From contig JALQPE010001740.1 of the NCBI GenBank assembly GCA_030407315.1, positions 124,001-188,000 on the forward strand: 64,000 nucleotides of DNA, in the 5' to 3' direction. The notes beneath the pieces are model-generated. The model searched no databases. It was given only the letters and a program-made list of their open reading frames with translations, and was not told the DNA's origin. A program made the translations under genes and the position numbers. Below, in pieces: positions 29,401 through 39,967 of this stretch; the first letter of the stretch is position 1, and every line of letters begins with the position of its first letter. This stretch comes from Asparagopsis taxiformis. Its lineage: Eukaryota; Rhodophyta; Florideophyceae; Bonnemaisoniales; Bonnemaisoniaceae.

Positions 29401-31104
29401 CTTTTCCGGTATTTATTCAATGAGCTAAGCTCATATTCCTCCACGGGCATGTGTCGCGCTTCCGCTCGGGTATGAGCTCGGAATGGTTTCGGGTAGAAAA
29501 TCGGGAGCTAAATTCGACTCAACAGTAGAACGGAAGGAAGCGATAAGTCCGTTATCCTGAAAACTGTGAGCTGTTTAATTTTTTCTGTTCACATCCACCC
29601 ACTATTAACGTTTGGTTACTTTCTCCATGAAAAAATAAATGGAGGCTTTAAGCGCGGTTGCCCAGAACCAATTAAATGTCATTCACTCACCTGTGATTGC
29701 CGACCATGTCGTTCTGTAATGTTGGACAACCATTGGTCGAGTGCTTTCAATAGTCACCACATGCCGTCTGGAGACACTCCGTAGACCATGCAACGATCTA
29801 AACAACTTACGTGAAATAATTTACATGGAGCTAATTGGTCAGAGGATGAGACTCCAGGACAAGAACTACTCTGGAAAACGGCTGGAATGATCTCTGAAGA
29901 AGCCAGTTTAGACAGCAGTTGGCTGTCTGTATTCTTGCGTGCTCCACAGATGCTCATTCAGTGTATGCTTAGCTGTAGGGTACTGTGAGCGCCTCACAGT
30001 ACAGGGAGAGTATGCAAGGGGACTATGCGGTGTATTTCATAGTGGTGCTAGTGTATTATAGTGTGTGCCTATCTTGCGGCTCTATCATGTATCATAATCT
30101 TTTATCAGGTGAGTGAAAGTGAGTTTTGGATTGCTGGTGACATATTATTGAACACGACGGAAGAAAAAAGATGTAGATTTTATGATGGTTTTAACAGACG
30201 GATCGCTGCAGGGAGGAGGGTACAATGCTTTGCAATATTCAAGGTACGTAGCAGATTGTCGAAGGCACAGCGAAGAAGCTATTATAACACACACGAGCAA
30301 CACTTGAGATCATGCTTGACAGCAACTCATCGTTGTCGCTGCAACAGCACTTCGAAATATCTCCATCGTGTGAAAATATGCCATGTTGCGCAACCAATTC
30401 TGCAACCGTACCGTACGTACACATGTACGGGGTGCCTCGTCAACACATTGGCACATTGTTGGGTTCAATTCCTCCACACCTAACTAAAATGGATTGGTGG
30501 AGAACGATATGCACTTGTATGTACTCAATCTAAAGCACGTGCCGAACACACTTTGATGAACAACCATAAAACAATTACTACACGCCACTGCAACAAGTTT
30601 TGTAGTCGTGCAGCATTTTACTGTGGTGTCTCACGTTTACCAGTCTCAGAAGTGCGACATCAGTGGGGCTAGACGTCTATTTGGGTAAATCTTGAAGTGT
30701 GTATATGGTGCTGAGTCGATCTCGTGAGGACAACTATCCCTATTCCATTGCTGGACGCAAGGAGCACTATTTAATTTATGTTCCACCGCGTCCAGCAAAG
30801 CAGAGAAAAGAGTGTAGTAGCGTAGAAACGACTCAAAAAATGCCGGTGTTCATAGTTCAATTCGCAAATTAACTGACATCATGGCATATGTCCCGCCCCA
30901 TGTGCCGTGTTGAGTATCAAAGCTTTTATCATTTTCAAGAATCCACTCGACAGCTTTCAATCCTCGACTTGTCGAACTGTTGCGATTTCTGATCTTTCTT
31001 CCAATGCAAATCAACTATGAAAACCGTCTTAAACGTACAACCAACAATCGCTCCTTCAGCGTCATTAGTCGCAACCTCCGTCCTCTCCAGCAACAGTCGC
31101 ACCT
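26457..31104. other. gene-poor spacer, 4.6 kb
   Basis: Only short frames (up to 140 codons) without domains or sustained coding character. A perfect 15-nt palindrome ATGAGCTAAGCTCAT lies at 29420-29434. No RNA gene, terminal repeat or transposase remnant recognised. It may hold degraded mobile DNA or non-coding transcripts that cannot be seen by eye. Confidence 0.4.
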
Positions 31105-31872
31105 ATGGACATCATCATGGACCTCCCCGTAGGTCACTCTCTTCCGTTCCAGGGACGCCAGGCCAGCTTCACAGAGCCATCAGCAACTCTGGGTCCCAGC
31201 ACACAACCCGAATTTACCACGCCCATAAATACTGATATGATGCTCATGCTCGCCATCACCTTCCCGGCATTAATCTCCCTCTTCTGCGGCTGCGTGTGCT
31301 ACGTACTCATTCGAGCCAAAATTCTCAGCGGCTCCGATGATATCAACAACATTGAGGCTGGATTATTCACCAGGCAGCCAGACGCTGCCGCCATGCAGGC
31401 TCGGAAATTCGACATTGAAAGCATCCCATCCTTCCTGGCTAGGGACGAGGACAAGCATAAGACTTGCGTCATTTGTCTGGAAAATCTGGAAACGGAACCC
31501 GTTAGCGCCGGAGAATGCGGCCATACTATGCACACAACATGCCTGAAAGATTGGTTGGCGAAGGACAGTCGCACTGCGTGTCCCGTTTGTCGACATACTT
31601 ACGAGAGCACCGATTCGTTCAGAACATCACCAGCGCCTATGCCTGAAGAAGAAAAGGTGCCGCTGAAGGATGATGAAGAGACAAAGGACGAAGATTCACA
31701 TTCGGTCCAGGCAAGTGAATGTACTGAGGAGTTTAGGAGCTCTGGTTTCATTGCTTCTTCGTCTTTTTCAACTTCGGCTATTTCCGGAGAAGACCACACA
31801 TCTCTTGATGTGGAAAACCCCTCTTTTTCATCTGTCTCCACCGCTGTCCTCACCACTACAAATCAAACCTGA
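31105..31872 (+). CDS. RING-H2 protein 3, single-pass membrane (ATL-like)
   Basis: 255 residues. A membrane helix at about 45-69 (MMLMLAITFPALISLFCGCV) and a pre-RING motif FDIESIPSF precede a RING-H2 at 121-162 (CVICLENLETEPVSAGEC ... ACPVC) with the shared spacing. Unlike its relatives it has a 93-residue acidic, Ser/Thr-rich C-terminal tail. Likely an E3 ligase on an endomembrane; the partner E2 and targets are unknown. Confidence 0.87.
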   Translation: MDIIMDLPVGHSLPFQGRQASFTEPSATLGPSTQPEFTTPINTDMMLMLAITFPALISLFCGCVCYVLIRAKILSGSDDINNIEAGLFTRQPDAAAMQARKFDIESIPSFLARDEDKHKTCVICLENLETEPVSAGECGHTMHTTCLKDWLAKDSRTACPVCRHTYESTDSFRTSPAPMPEEEKVPLKDDEETKDEDSHSVQASECTEEFRSSGFIASSSFSTSAISGEDHTSLDVENPSFSSVSTAVLTTTNQT

Positions 31873-34800
31873 CTTTGGTGAAGCTTTTGCTGCCAGAGTA
31901 GGATACTACTGTGATATTTATGTATTTTCTTATTACTCCCGGAGCCGGTAAGCCAAGCAATAAGATTGACGGGAAATATTTCTGCTCTCTAGGCGAACTA
32001 GGAAACGTTGTATAAGGTCTGGTCTGATCTCACAACAAGATGCGATTTATTTCAGGTCTGAGTCACTCTCCATGGTGCATTTCTTTTTCCGAGAAGAGAA
32101 GCTAATGGATTTCCAATGATGGAACAGATATAGCCTTTGCCGAGGGGCCACAATCTCTCCTTATTTTCCCAGACCGAGGAACGTTTCGGGGAATGCGTAG
32201 AGGTGAACAAATCACCGACATAACTGTACAATGCTTTTTACTAAAGGAGGTAACATAGTCTTAGGATGGCTAAACGGTGAGACATTATGTATGCAACCTG
32301 CACTTGAATATAAACTACTTCCACATCTCAATGATAGTTGGACGTTGAGTTTCTCCCGGAAATACCACACCTGAGATATTGAAAACTTGCAGAACACGTG
32401 AACATTGAGAGTAAGTCCAATTTGCGCGATCCGGGGTACACGCTGTCGCAGGGGCTAGTTTGCCAGAACCGAGGTAGCGTGACTAATTCATCTTCCATCC
32501 CCTCCCAAGTTTGATGTGTTGGCTATATATAGCATGTTGCACAAGGAAATACCTCAGCTCTGCTGCACTTACAATAATGAATCAATTATGAAATCAAAAT
32601 TCTCGATCGATTATTTTCTCTCAGCGCCGTGAAAGAGGTATCAACAGGTGACAGGTCGATATACAATCCGACGAATGAGATTCGTCAAGGACGATAGCAA
32701 TGAACAGATTGACTCAATCTCGCTGTCGGATATTGTTGAGATATCTCTCCTCAACCTTGAGTGTCCCTCCCGGACGAGACTTGATTGCAAAACCACACAC
32801 ACGGATCTACTGTGATGCTTGTGCGACCAAAGATGAAGCTCATGTGATGAATAAATTCCAACCATAAGAAAACGCAGATATGCCCTCTATGGCCTAAACA
32901 AAAAAGATGTTCTCGCCGATTTGGTTGCTTCGAAATTTCCTTGTATGGCTGAGCGGACCAAACAATAGTGTACAATGATGTTCCTTTGGAGCAGACTTAG
33001 TGTTTCCTATGTAGCCCTTTGCCAATACAGGAAATGTTCCCCCTACCTGCGTAGGTAGGCAGTTAGGATTACTGGCCGGTCGACAGATGACAGATTCAGT
33101 TTGCTAGCTCGAGATCTACAGAGTGCGGAACGGACGATAACTTATTTCATCATATCTTTGCATGAACACAGGGATATCGTGGAACCACAATACGCTCGAC
33201 GACTACTTCATGTTGCTGTATTCAAGAGGGCTGTAGCACCCAACAATGCGGTGCGGTTTAGCCACATTTTTTTTGAGATAGCTGCAAGGCGTAGAAATTA
33301 GCTCCGAATAGATAATATATGGCTTGGTCTACTCAAGTTGAATGCAGTGATCTTGCGTATCTTTCGTCTATCAACTGGAGGCTTGCGTTTTTTTATTTTT
33401 CGTGCAGAGCATTCCGAGGCCCTTACACGAAAAGCTCGGGATGATCATGTACTAGTGATGTATCTTGACCAATATGCGGGAACGTTATCACATTTTTGTA
33501 GTTTTTGTGTTGATGGATTCAAGTGACGAGGGCATCTTGAAGTTGTGTGTGTGTTATGGCGATCGGGACGAGAACCGAAGCTAAGTATAAGACGCAAACC
33601 AACAGAGCATATACTAACGTTCAACGTCACCATATTGTACACAACTAAATTTCAACTCATAGAGCTCGATTGAGTCTTTGCCAACAGACAGAGCGATGAA
33701 AGCTGTGGTCTGGGGCTGGTACAAATATATGTTTCGAATGAGTTGTCGAATGAACCATGGGAACACTAAAGTGGTGGGCGTGGAGCACTCAGGGGACGGT
33801 TAGGGAGACTACTTGTCAAGACTTTCTCCGAGAAAAACAATCGGTGCGTTATAATTGAGCAAGACCTGGGACAATTGCTGACGCGCGTTTGCAATTCTGT
33901 CTGCTCAACGGCATTTGCAACTGAAGAATTGAAATATTATAATATTCTATTGCAATCAATTATGTTCCGACTTTTTTAAAAAACAAAATGATGTTACAAA
34001 TCTTGGTACATCAGTGTTGGCTGACATTGGGACACCTTTTGTTTACGGTTTGGCCGCAGAAAACAAACGGGGAGGATCGCGAGGGCTGACGATGAAAAAG
34101 ATGTGTCTAATGTTCGATGATTGTTCAAGGAATGGAAGGTTTGTAGCCGTTGGGGTGGGGAATCCACTAACAGATTTAATTTGATGAATGCAGTGAAGCA
34201 TCGTCTGGCTGGAGTTATTCTGTTGGAAACAAACTGCAATCTCAAGTGTGAGAAAAAAGAGGGGAAGCGAATACGTAACCTATGGTTGACAGGCGAGAAG
34301 AATGTTTGTCTCGCGTTACGGCCGCAAACGGGTCTGGAACAGGGCATCTATTTACGTATGCTACACTAGCATACGCGAGACCGGACCGATATGTGGTCGG
34401 TAAGTTTGTCGTCGATTCGCGTTTCAATACAAAGGTCCTGGAATAGTGGGTATGGAATGATACGCTTAACGCGTGGCTTGAGCATATGATTGGATTAAGA
34501 AATGCGATTCGTGGCGGAGGGGAATTTTTGACCTGGAACTGTAATACTTTACTACTGATGCGTTTATGGGTTGATGAGGTGTGTTGGAGAAAAGTAAATT
34601 TGTCCTCATGAATGATTATAGGAACAGGGTGTTGCTGTTTCTCGATACTGTCACTTTTCTCTCAAGAGGGATGATGAGCGGAAATGGAAGCGGCGCGATG
34701 AGCTTACCAAGTATCTATCTATGATTGTACACCAAGAGAGAAATTGGTTGAAATCGGGCGGCATGAAAATAAATTGAATTTTTTTCTCCCAGCAGGACAT

Positions 34801-35023
34801 CTTGCAGTCCAGCGTGGCAAAAAAGTAACCAGCAATGAGCCGGACAAACAAGCAATACAGATGTGCCCTCGAGGGTATGTCAAGTTGCACCACGACACAG
34901 AGAAAACAGCTGAGATTTCAAGTGTTCCAGCCGTTGCCGCAACAAGCCTCACATGTTCACCACTCCCCTACTTACTTTTCACTAACCACTTGGCGTCGTG
35001 TACCGACCCCCGTTCCACGCATC
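31873..35023. other. gene-poor spacer, 3.1 kb
   Basis: Short frames only, AT-rich. A small hairpin (arms CCTACCT/AGGTAGG, loop GCGT) sits at 33042-33059. The last 190 bases are open in the frame of the next gene but are taken as leader. Confidence 0.4.
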
Positions 35024-35758
35024 ATGTTCGCATTACCACTTCCCGACGAGCTTGCCCGCTTCATGGACATCTCGAGACAGTCCGGTACATCTCAACCCAG
35101 CTCAGGCGGCAACTTTACAAACACCTCCATCTTCATCGGCATAGGCCTTATCATTTCTGCAATCATTGGCGTTCGAGTATACTACCGACTACGAAAACGA
35201 CGTGCACAAGAAGAAACCCAAAATTCACACCCGCCTCGAAGACCGCAACCGATACAGCGGCAAGGAGACCAGCTGCCAACGCCAACGCCGCCAAATGTCA
35301 TGGGACAAGGACAGTTCAATCCCTATGCACACCATCGACAACCCACGCACCCGCACGTCTATCCGCCCCATTTTCTGCAACCGGGCATGTCGCCCACCGC
35401 CGCCACCCTCGCCCCTGTGAGCGCACCGCGTGGGGGTGCGCGCGCCGCGCCGCCGGATGCATCCGCGACGCCGCGTTTCGATCCGGAGAATCTCGTCAGC
35501 TTCGAGGCTACCGGCGACGACAAATCGACGGCGTGCGCGATTTGTCTCGAGCCGCTCGAGCAGGAACCGGTTAGTGCGGGCCAATGTTTGCATGTTATGC
35601 ATACGTCGTGTTTGAAGGACTGGTTAGTGAAGGATCCCAAGGTGGCGTGTCCGGTGTGTCGAGTGAGTTTTACCGATTCTGCGTCGGTGGATATTGCACA
35701 TTTGCACGATCATTCGCATTCACATCATTCTCATGATGTGACTATTTCACCGACTTGA
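35024..35758 (+). CDS. RING-H2 protein 4, single-pass membrane with His-rich tail (ATL-like)
   Basis: 244 residues from MFALPLPDEL. Membrane helix at about 34-54 (TSIFIGIGLIISAIIGVRVY), a long Pro/His/Gln-rich linker, a PRFDPENLVSFEA pre-RING motif, a RING-H2 at 171-212 (CAICLEPLEQEPVSAGQC ... ACPVC), and a His/Ser-rich tail (HLHDHSHSHHSHD). The sequence between anchor and RING is much more GC-rich than the flanks. Closest in the window to RING protein 2. Confidence 0.88.
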   Translation: MFALPLPDELARFMDISRQSGTSQPSSGGNFTNTSIFIGIGLIISAIIGVRVYYRLRKRRAQEETQNSHPPRRPQPIQRQGDQLPTPTPPNVMGQGQFNPYAHHRQPTHPHVYPPHFLQPGMSPTAATLAPVSAPRGGARAAPPDASATPRFDPENLVSFEATGDDKSTACAICLEPLEQEPVSAGQCLHVMHTSCLKDWLVKDPKVACPVCRVSFTDSASVDIAHLHDHSHSHHSHDVTISPT

Positions 35759-36414
35759 TGCATTTTGAGGCAATGCGACGACAGTCGCTAACTGTTGGTT
35801 TAACTTTTTTTTCGTTTTGCACAAGTGGTGGCGATGGCGCCCAGGGAATGGGCGCTGCCGAACTGGTTGACTTAATATTTCATGTACAGTGTGTTGCTCG
35901 GGCACAGCTAAAGTAATTTCATTGCCTTGGTGGTTCAAAAGTTGTTTGCTAGCATCAATCGGCGAAAAGATGAACCACTACCAACGACGGTTCGCACAAC
36001 TCTTAACATGTTATATTCGTACAGCTATTGAGTAAATTATGATTGGTCGACGTTTTGCGTCAACCTCAGTTCTGACTGAGATGGGTATGGCCCGTCGGGG
36101 CTCACGTTTTGCGGCGCTGCAGTTTCTAAATATATATGTGCCCGCGGGCCATGGATCGGCTGCCGTTTGGTGTCAGCAACGATAGTTTTCCTCGATACGT
36201 TGCAGAAAATGCTGCAAAGCTAGTCACTCGCTCTCTTTGCAGCAGTGACGTATACAAGCTACATGCTCTACTAGCGCGCCAATTTTACTAAAGCGATGTA
36301 GTCAACATTCCTGTTGGATAATCGCCTAGACGTATATTGAAGACAGCGGTCAAGCACAAAAGAAACAAACGTGTTCCACACATCCACAGCTAAATCAGAC
36401 TAGTTAATCCAAGC
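35759..36414. other. intergenic, no gene seen
   Basis: About 655 bases between convergent genes. Short frames only. Confidence 0.4.
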
Positions 36415-37644
36415 TTACTGGCCATCCCATCCGACGAGCTCGGCTGGCAACGGAATGTCCACTTCCGTAAGCTTGACCGGTCGCCCTTCTTGATACGACT
36501 TCTTGGCAGCCAATGCAATCACAACCGGTGCACGTCCGTCCAGTCCAGTGCAAGGCACCGGCTTATCATTGAGTACAGCGTCACAGAATTCCACCATCTC
36601 AACAATAAAAGACTCCGTATACCTATCCATGAAGAAATTCATGGGCAAGTCACGCTTGACCGCCGTGTTATTTGAAATCACAGCCGAGTTTTGATAATTG
36701 TTATTAATCTGAATCGATCCGCCAGACCCGAGCACCTCGCAGCGCTGATCATATCCATACACCGCCTGGCGCGAATTATCAATCGACCCGATCACACCGT
36801 TCTCAAATCGCAATGTCACAATGCTCGTGTCCACATCGCCATACTGCTTAATGGCCGGGTCGATGTTAACAGCCCCAACTGCGTACACTTCCTCCACCTC
36901 GGAACCCATGAGGAAGCGCGACATATCCATGTCATGGATACTGCAATCCAACCAAATGCCTCCGGACGAGGCGACATACTCCAGCGGCGGCGGCGACGGG
37001 TCACGACTAATGATGTGTAAAATCTGCGGCGTACCGATTTCGCCGTTGACGATAGACTCTCGAACACGTCGATAATTCTGGTCAAAACGACGATTGAAGC
37101 CCACCTGCAATTTCACACCCGCCTTGCGCACCTCGCACAGTGCCTGATCGATAACCTCCAGATTGGTGTCAATGGGCTTTTCGCAGAAGATATGCTTGCC
37201 GGCACGCGCGGCCGCAATGATCTGCTCGGTGTGTTGGTTGGAAGCGGAGCAGATGCACACGGCGTCAATGTCTGGATTTTCGAGCATTTCATTGTAATCA
37301 TAGTACGGCTTGCAGCCGTGGTCGAGCGAGCAGCGCTCGGCGAGCAAGCGCGTGCCGGAGGACACACCGATTAGATTGGCATTACGGAGACGGAATGTAA
37401 TGTTGTCGGCGTGGACCTGACCGATGCGACCGGCGCCGATGACGCCGATGTTGAGACGACGCTCTTCAGTGTCGCGGAGAACGGCCTTGATGCTCTCCTG
37501 CGGCACGACGGACATTGTGACATGGCGCGCATTGGACGTACGCGGTGCATGGCGACAAAGTGCATCGACGGGACGCGGTTTGGTCGACGTGATCCATGTG
37601 GATTGCGCCGATGTCGGGAGGAGAAATGCTACTGAGGGTGCCAT
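36415..37644 (-). CDS. inositol 2-dehydrogenase-like oxidoreductase (Gfo/Idh/MocA)
   Basis: 409 residues. After a transit-peptide-like N-terminus (1-45) comes a Rossmann fold with GVIGAGRIGQVHA, the catalytic-Lys motif CEKPID, and the active-site HDMDMSRFL, followed by the C-terminal alpha/beta domain. The overall sequence follows bacterial IolG (myo-inositol + NAD+ to scyllo-inosose). Substrate choice in this superfamily is variable, so inositol is likely but unproven. The internal Met44 (MSVVPQES) could give a cytosolic form. Confidence 0.85.
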   Translation of the reverse strand: MAPSVAFLLPTSAQSTWITSTKPRPVDALCRHAPRTSNARHVTMSVVPQESIKAVLRDTEERRLNIGVIGAGRIGQVHADNITFRLRNANLIGVSSGTRLLAERCSLDHGCKPYYDYNEMLENPDIDAVCICSASNQHTEQIIAAARAGKHIFCEKPIDTNLEVIDQALCEVRKAGVKLQVGFNRRFDQNYRRVRESIVNGEIGTPQILHIISRDPSPPPLEYVASSGGIWLDCSIHDMDMSRFLMGSEVEEVYAVGAVNIDPAIKQYGDVDTSIVTLRFENGVIGSIDNSRQAVYGYDQRCEVLGSGGSIQINNNYQNSAVISNNTAVKRDLPMNFFMDRYTESFIVEMVEFCDAVLNDKPVPCTGLDGRAPVVIALAAKKSYQEGRPVKLTEVDIPLPAELVGWDGQ

Positions 37645-38147
37645 GATGGGATATTGTTAGAGGTGGAGGAATTTGTTGGAGCGGGTTGGCGAGTTGGAAG
37701 GTACAACTGCGGTGTGTTATATTATTGAAGGGGTTAGATTTCTATGTGGTGAGAAAATCGTGGCTAGATTGCATACAAGATGAATGGATGGAAGAATGGC
37801 AACCGTGGCAATACACATTCGTTTGTTTTGATATTATCGGAGGCGTTCCGCTAAAATGACCGTCTCTAATTTTTGCACCGGTCCGTTTGCATACACGCGT
37901 ACATAATATGATCGAAATCCAATGATCTGTCCGAGGTGGGGTACGATGTCCTGACACTTTGCATCTGTTCATTGGTTCAAGTACCGTCAGTCGCGTTCAC
38001 GGTTTAAATCAATCCACTTGGCTGTAAACAATTGGTGTATATCCACTTGGAAGCAATAAGAATGTTAACCTTTCACCGGAATATTCTGAGGAGATCACAT
38101 CCACCTCAAATATCCTCGCACCTCAGCATTGATGCCGCCTGGTATCC
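37645..38147. other. intergenic, no gene seen
   Basis: About 500 bases between divergent genes; no coding or RNA feature recognised. Confidence 0.35.
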
Positions 38148-38184
38148 TAGCCCTAGCTCGTGACGACGCAATGAGCTAGGGCTA
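38148..38184. repeat. perfect 12-bp inverted repeat
   Basis: TAGCCCTAGCTC (38148-38159) and GAGCTAGGGCTA (38173-38184) are exact reverse complements around a 13-nt spacer. It lies 180 bases upstream of the ORANGE-like start. It may be a protein-binding site or a leader hairpin. Confidence 0.8.
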
Positions 38185-38364
38185 CGATGCGATATACCGT
38201 CTCCGTACAAACTCACCAAGTAGCCTCAGTAACCGATCCCAATAACACGAATGCCTCATGTCGCCCTCGAGATAGAATCACATCTCCGGGGTCAAACCGC
38301 CACCACCTATTACGCCGGTTCGGAACGCGAAGCGACAACCAAGTCGCTACCCGCCCCCGCCAAC

Positions 38365-38969
38365 ATGGCTGCCTTCCAGACCACCGTTCCGTTGCGTCTA
38401 TCGACGCCTCGACCAAAGCGTGCGTCTGACGCTTGCGCACGACGGCCGCCAAGCCTCGCTATCGACCCGGTTTCCATCGGAACTGGATATGCGCTTCTGG
38501 ACAGTTTGAAAGGTGTCGTCATCGGTCCGACCGTCAATGAGATCACTGCCGCTATTGCCGGTGGTACTGTTGGCGTCATGGGAACCATTATCGCCCTTGA
38601 GGTTCGTCGGCAGAAAGTTAAGGAGCGTAAACAATGTCCGTATTGCCGCGGCACCGGCAAACTACCGTGCGGGCATTGTTACACACTTGGTACAGTTCCG
38701 TCTGGTAGTGCCTTGACTTCACAAATTGCATGTTCTACATGTGGTGAACGTGGATATCTTGAATGCAACCATGTAGGTCAATACTCATCTTGTATCATTA
38801 TCAGTTGCTCTTCAACTAACTCGTTTATGTGTTATTTTACCGCGCACAGTGTGATGGCGACGGCCGTCTGATTCCGTGGCTTTATGAGCGAGCGATCCGC
38901 GCGCAGTATGAAGATTACGTTTACACAGCTTTGGACGATTATTACCAGGACGGTCCACCGTATGTCTAG
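38365..38969 (+). CDS. ORANGE/BSD2-like plastid zinc-finger membrane protein, two exons (38365-38772, 38850-38969)
   Basis: 175 residues spliced. The N-terminus MAAFQTTVPLRLSTPRPKRA is transit-peptide-like with an early Phe, as in red algal plastid proteins. A hydrophobic Gly-rich segment (GPTVNEITAAIAGGTVGVMG) is followed by KERKQCPYCRGTGKLPCGHC and, after a spacer, CSTCGERGYLECNHC: four CxxC pairs of DnaJ type. The order membrane region, KxxxxCPYC, CxxC repeats matches plant ORANGE, which stabilises phytoene synthase. The final cysteine and the tail (DGDGRLIPWLYERA) come from exon 2. A start at 38251 is also open in frame. Convergent with PEX19, 42 bases apart. Confidence 0.8.
38773..38849 (+). 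other. intron of ORANGE-like gene
   Basis: 77 nt, phase 0, GTAGGT..GCACAG. Splicing completes the last CxxC pair; unspliced reading loses it. Confidence 0.85.
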
Positions 38970-39011
38970 AGACCATGTGCCTATGCCCAATTTCAGTTAA
39001 AAAGTCTATAA

Positions 39012-39770
39012 CTATTGTACTCCACATAGTTCACCCATCTTATCCAAATTGGCCGCATCAAGCCCATTCATATCTGACGAACCCGCCGCGCCATCCTCAC
39101 TCAGATCGTTCATAATCTCCGCAGGAGGCGCGCCTGTCTCCTGCATCTTGGATAGCAACTCCATAATTTCTGCCGTATCACCTCCACATTCATATTTCTC
39201 ACATATCTCCTCCACAAGCTGCTGCTGTCTACTATAGCGTCCCAATTCCTCCGCCGACAATCGCTCCGCATTTTCCGGCAGCCAGCGCGTATACGATTCC
39301 CGCATTTGATTCATGGGTCCCTTCAGAACGTCCTTTGACAACAATTGTCCCACAATAGATTCGACCAACTTTTCCATATTGGGCGTAAGCGCCTCCGGAC
39401 CCGTCGCAGCCGCACCAGCCGGCGCCGTTTGCCCGCCGGCGCCAAGCCCCAGCTCGCCTAGTGAGGCGCCCAATGAGGACATGAATTCTTCAACAAGCTT
39501 CATGTCCGCCTCCGCGAGTGCATCATCGTCGCCTGAAGCGTCCAGATTCATGTCACCGAGCGTTTTCAGCGCGTCCTCGAATGCGCGCGCCGTTTCTTCA
39601 TCGGGTGCACTTCTGCTTGCTGACGAGGCGTTCGAATTGGCGCCTTTATCGACGGCTGCTGGCGGTTTTGTGGATGCGCTGGCGGCGGGTTTTGGACGCG
39701 TCGTCTCGAATGCATCGAGCGCTCCTTCCAGAATATTGTCCAATTCGTCTTCGTCTATTTCGTCGGTCAT
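39012..39770 (-). CDS. PEX19: peroxin PEX19 (farnesylated peroxisomal membrane-protein receptor)
   Basis: 252 residues. Acidic N-terminal Pex3-binding region (DEIDEDELDNILEGALDAF), an Ala/Ser/Gly-rich middle, and the C-terminal cargo-binding helical domain (MEKLVESIVGQLLSKDVLKG, then WLPEN). It ends in CGVQ, a CaaX box; a terminal Gln favours farnesylation, as known for PEX19. It binds newly made peroxisomal membrane proteins in the cytosol and docks on PEX3. Confidence 0.92.
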   Translation of the reverse strand: MTDEIDEDELDNILEGALDAFETTRPKPAASASTKPPAAVDKGANSNASSASRSAPDEETARAFEDALKTLGDMNLDASGDDDALAEADMKLVEEFMSSLGASLGELGLGAGGQTAPAGAAATGPEALTPNMEKLVESIVGQLLSKDVLKGPMNQMRESYTRWLPENAERLSAEELGRYSRQQQLVEEICEKYECGGDTAEIMELLSKMQETGAPPAEIMNDLSEDGAAGSSDMNGLDAANLDKMGELCGVQ

Positions 39771-39967
39771 TGTTCAGTTAAAGTGTGCTGGGTCAAATTG
39801 TGCAGAGTGGGTGTGTGGTTCGATAGCTGGTGCACGTCGGTGCGCAAGTGGAATTATTGCACAAAAAACAGAAATTTGTGCAATGGCATGGCCTTGACGT
39901 AGACATATTACCTCATTGCAATTTAGCAACATTTCAAGTTATTTGCATCTTTACCTCATCACCTACG

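Noticed and set aside
29420..29434. 15-nt palindrome ATGAGCTAAGCTCAT as regulatory element
   Set aside because: Isolated in a gene-poor spacer with no gene nearby to regulate; recorded only as a sequence feature.
34744..35574. 276-codon plus-strand frame over RING gene 4
   Set aside because: Shifted frame over a GC-rich region; only the 35024-35758 frame contains the RING.
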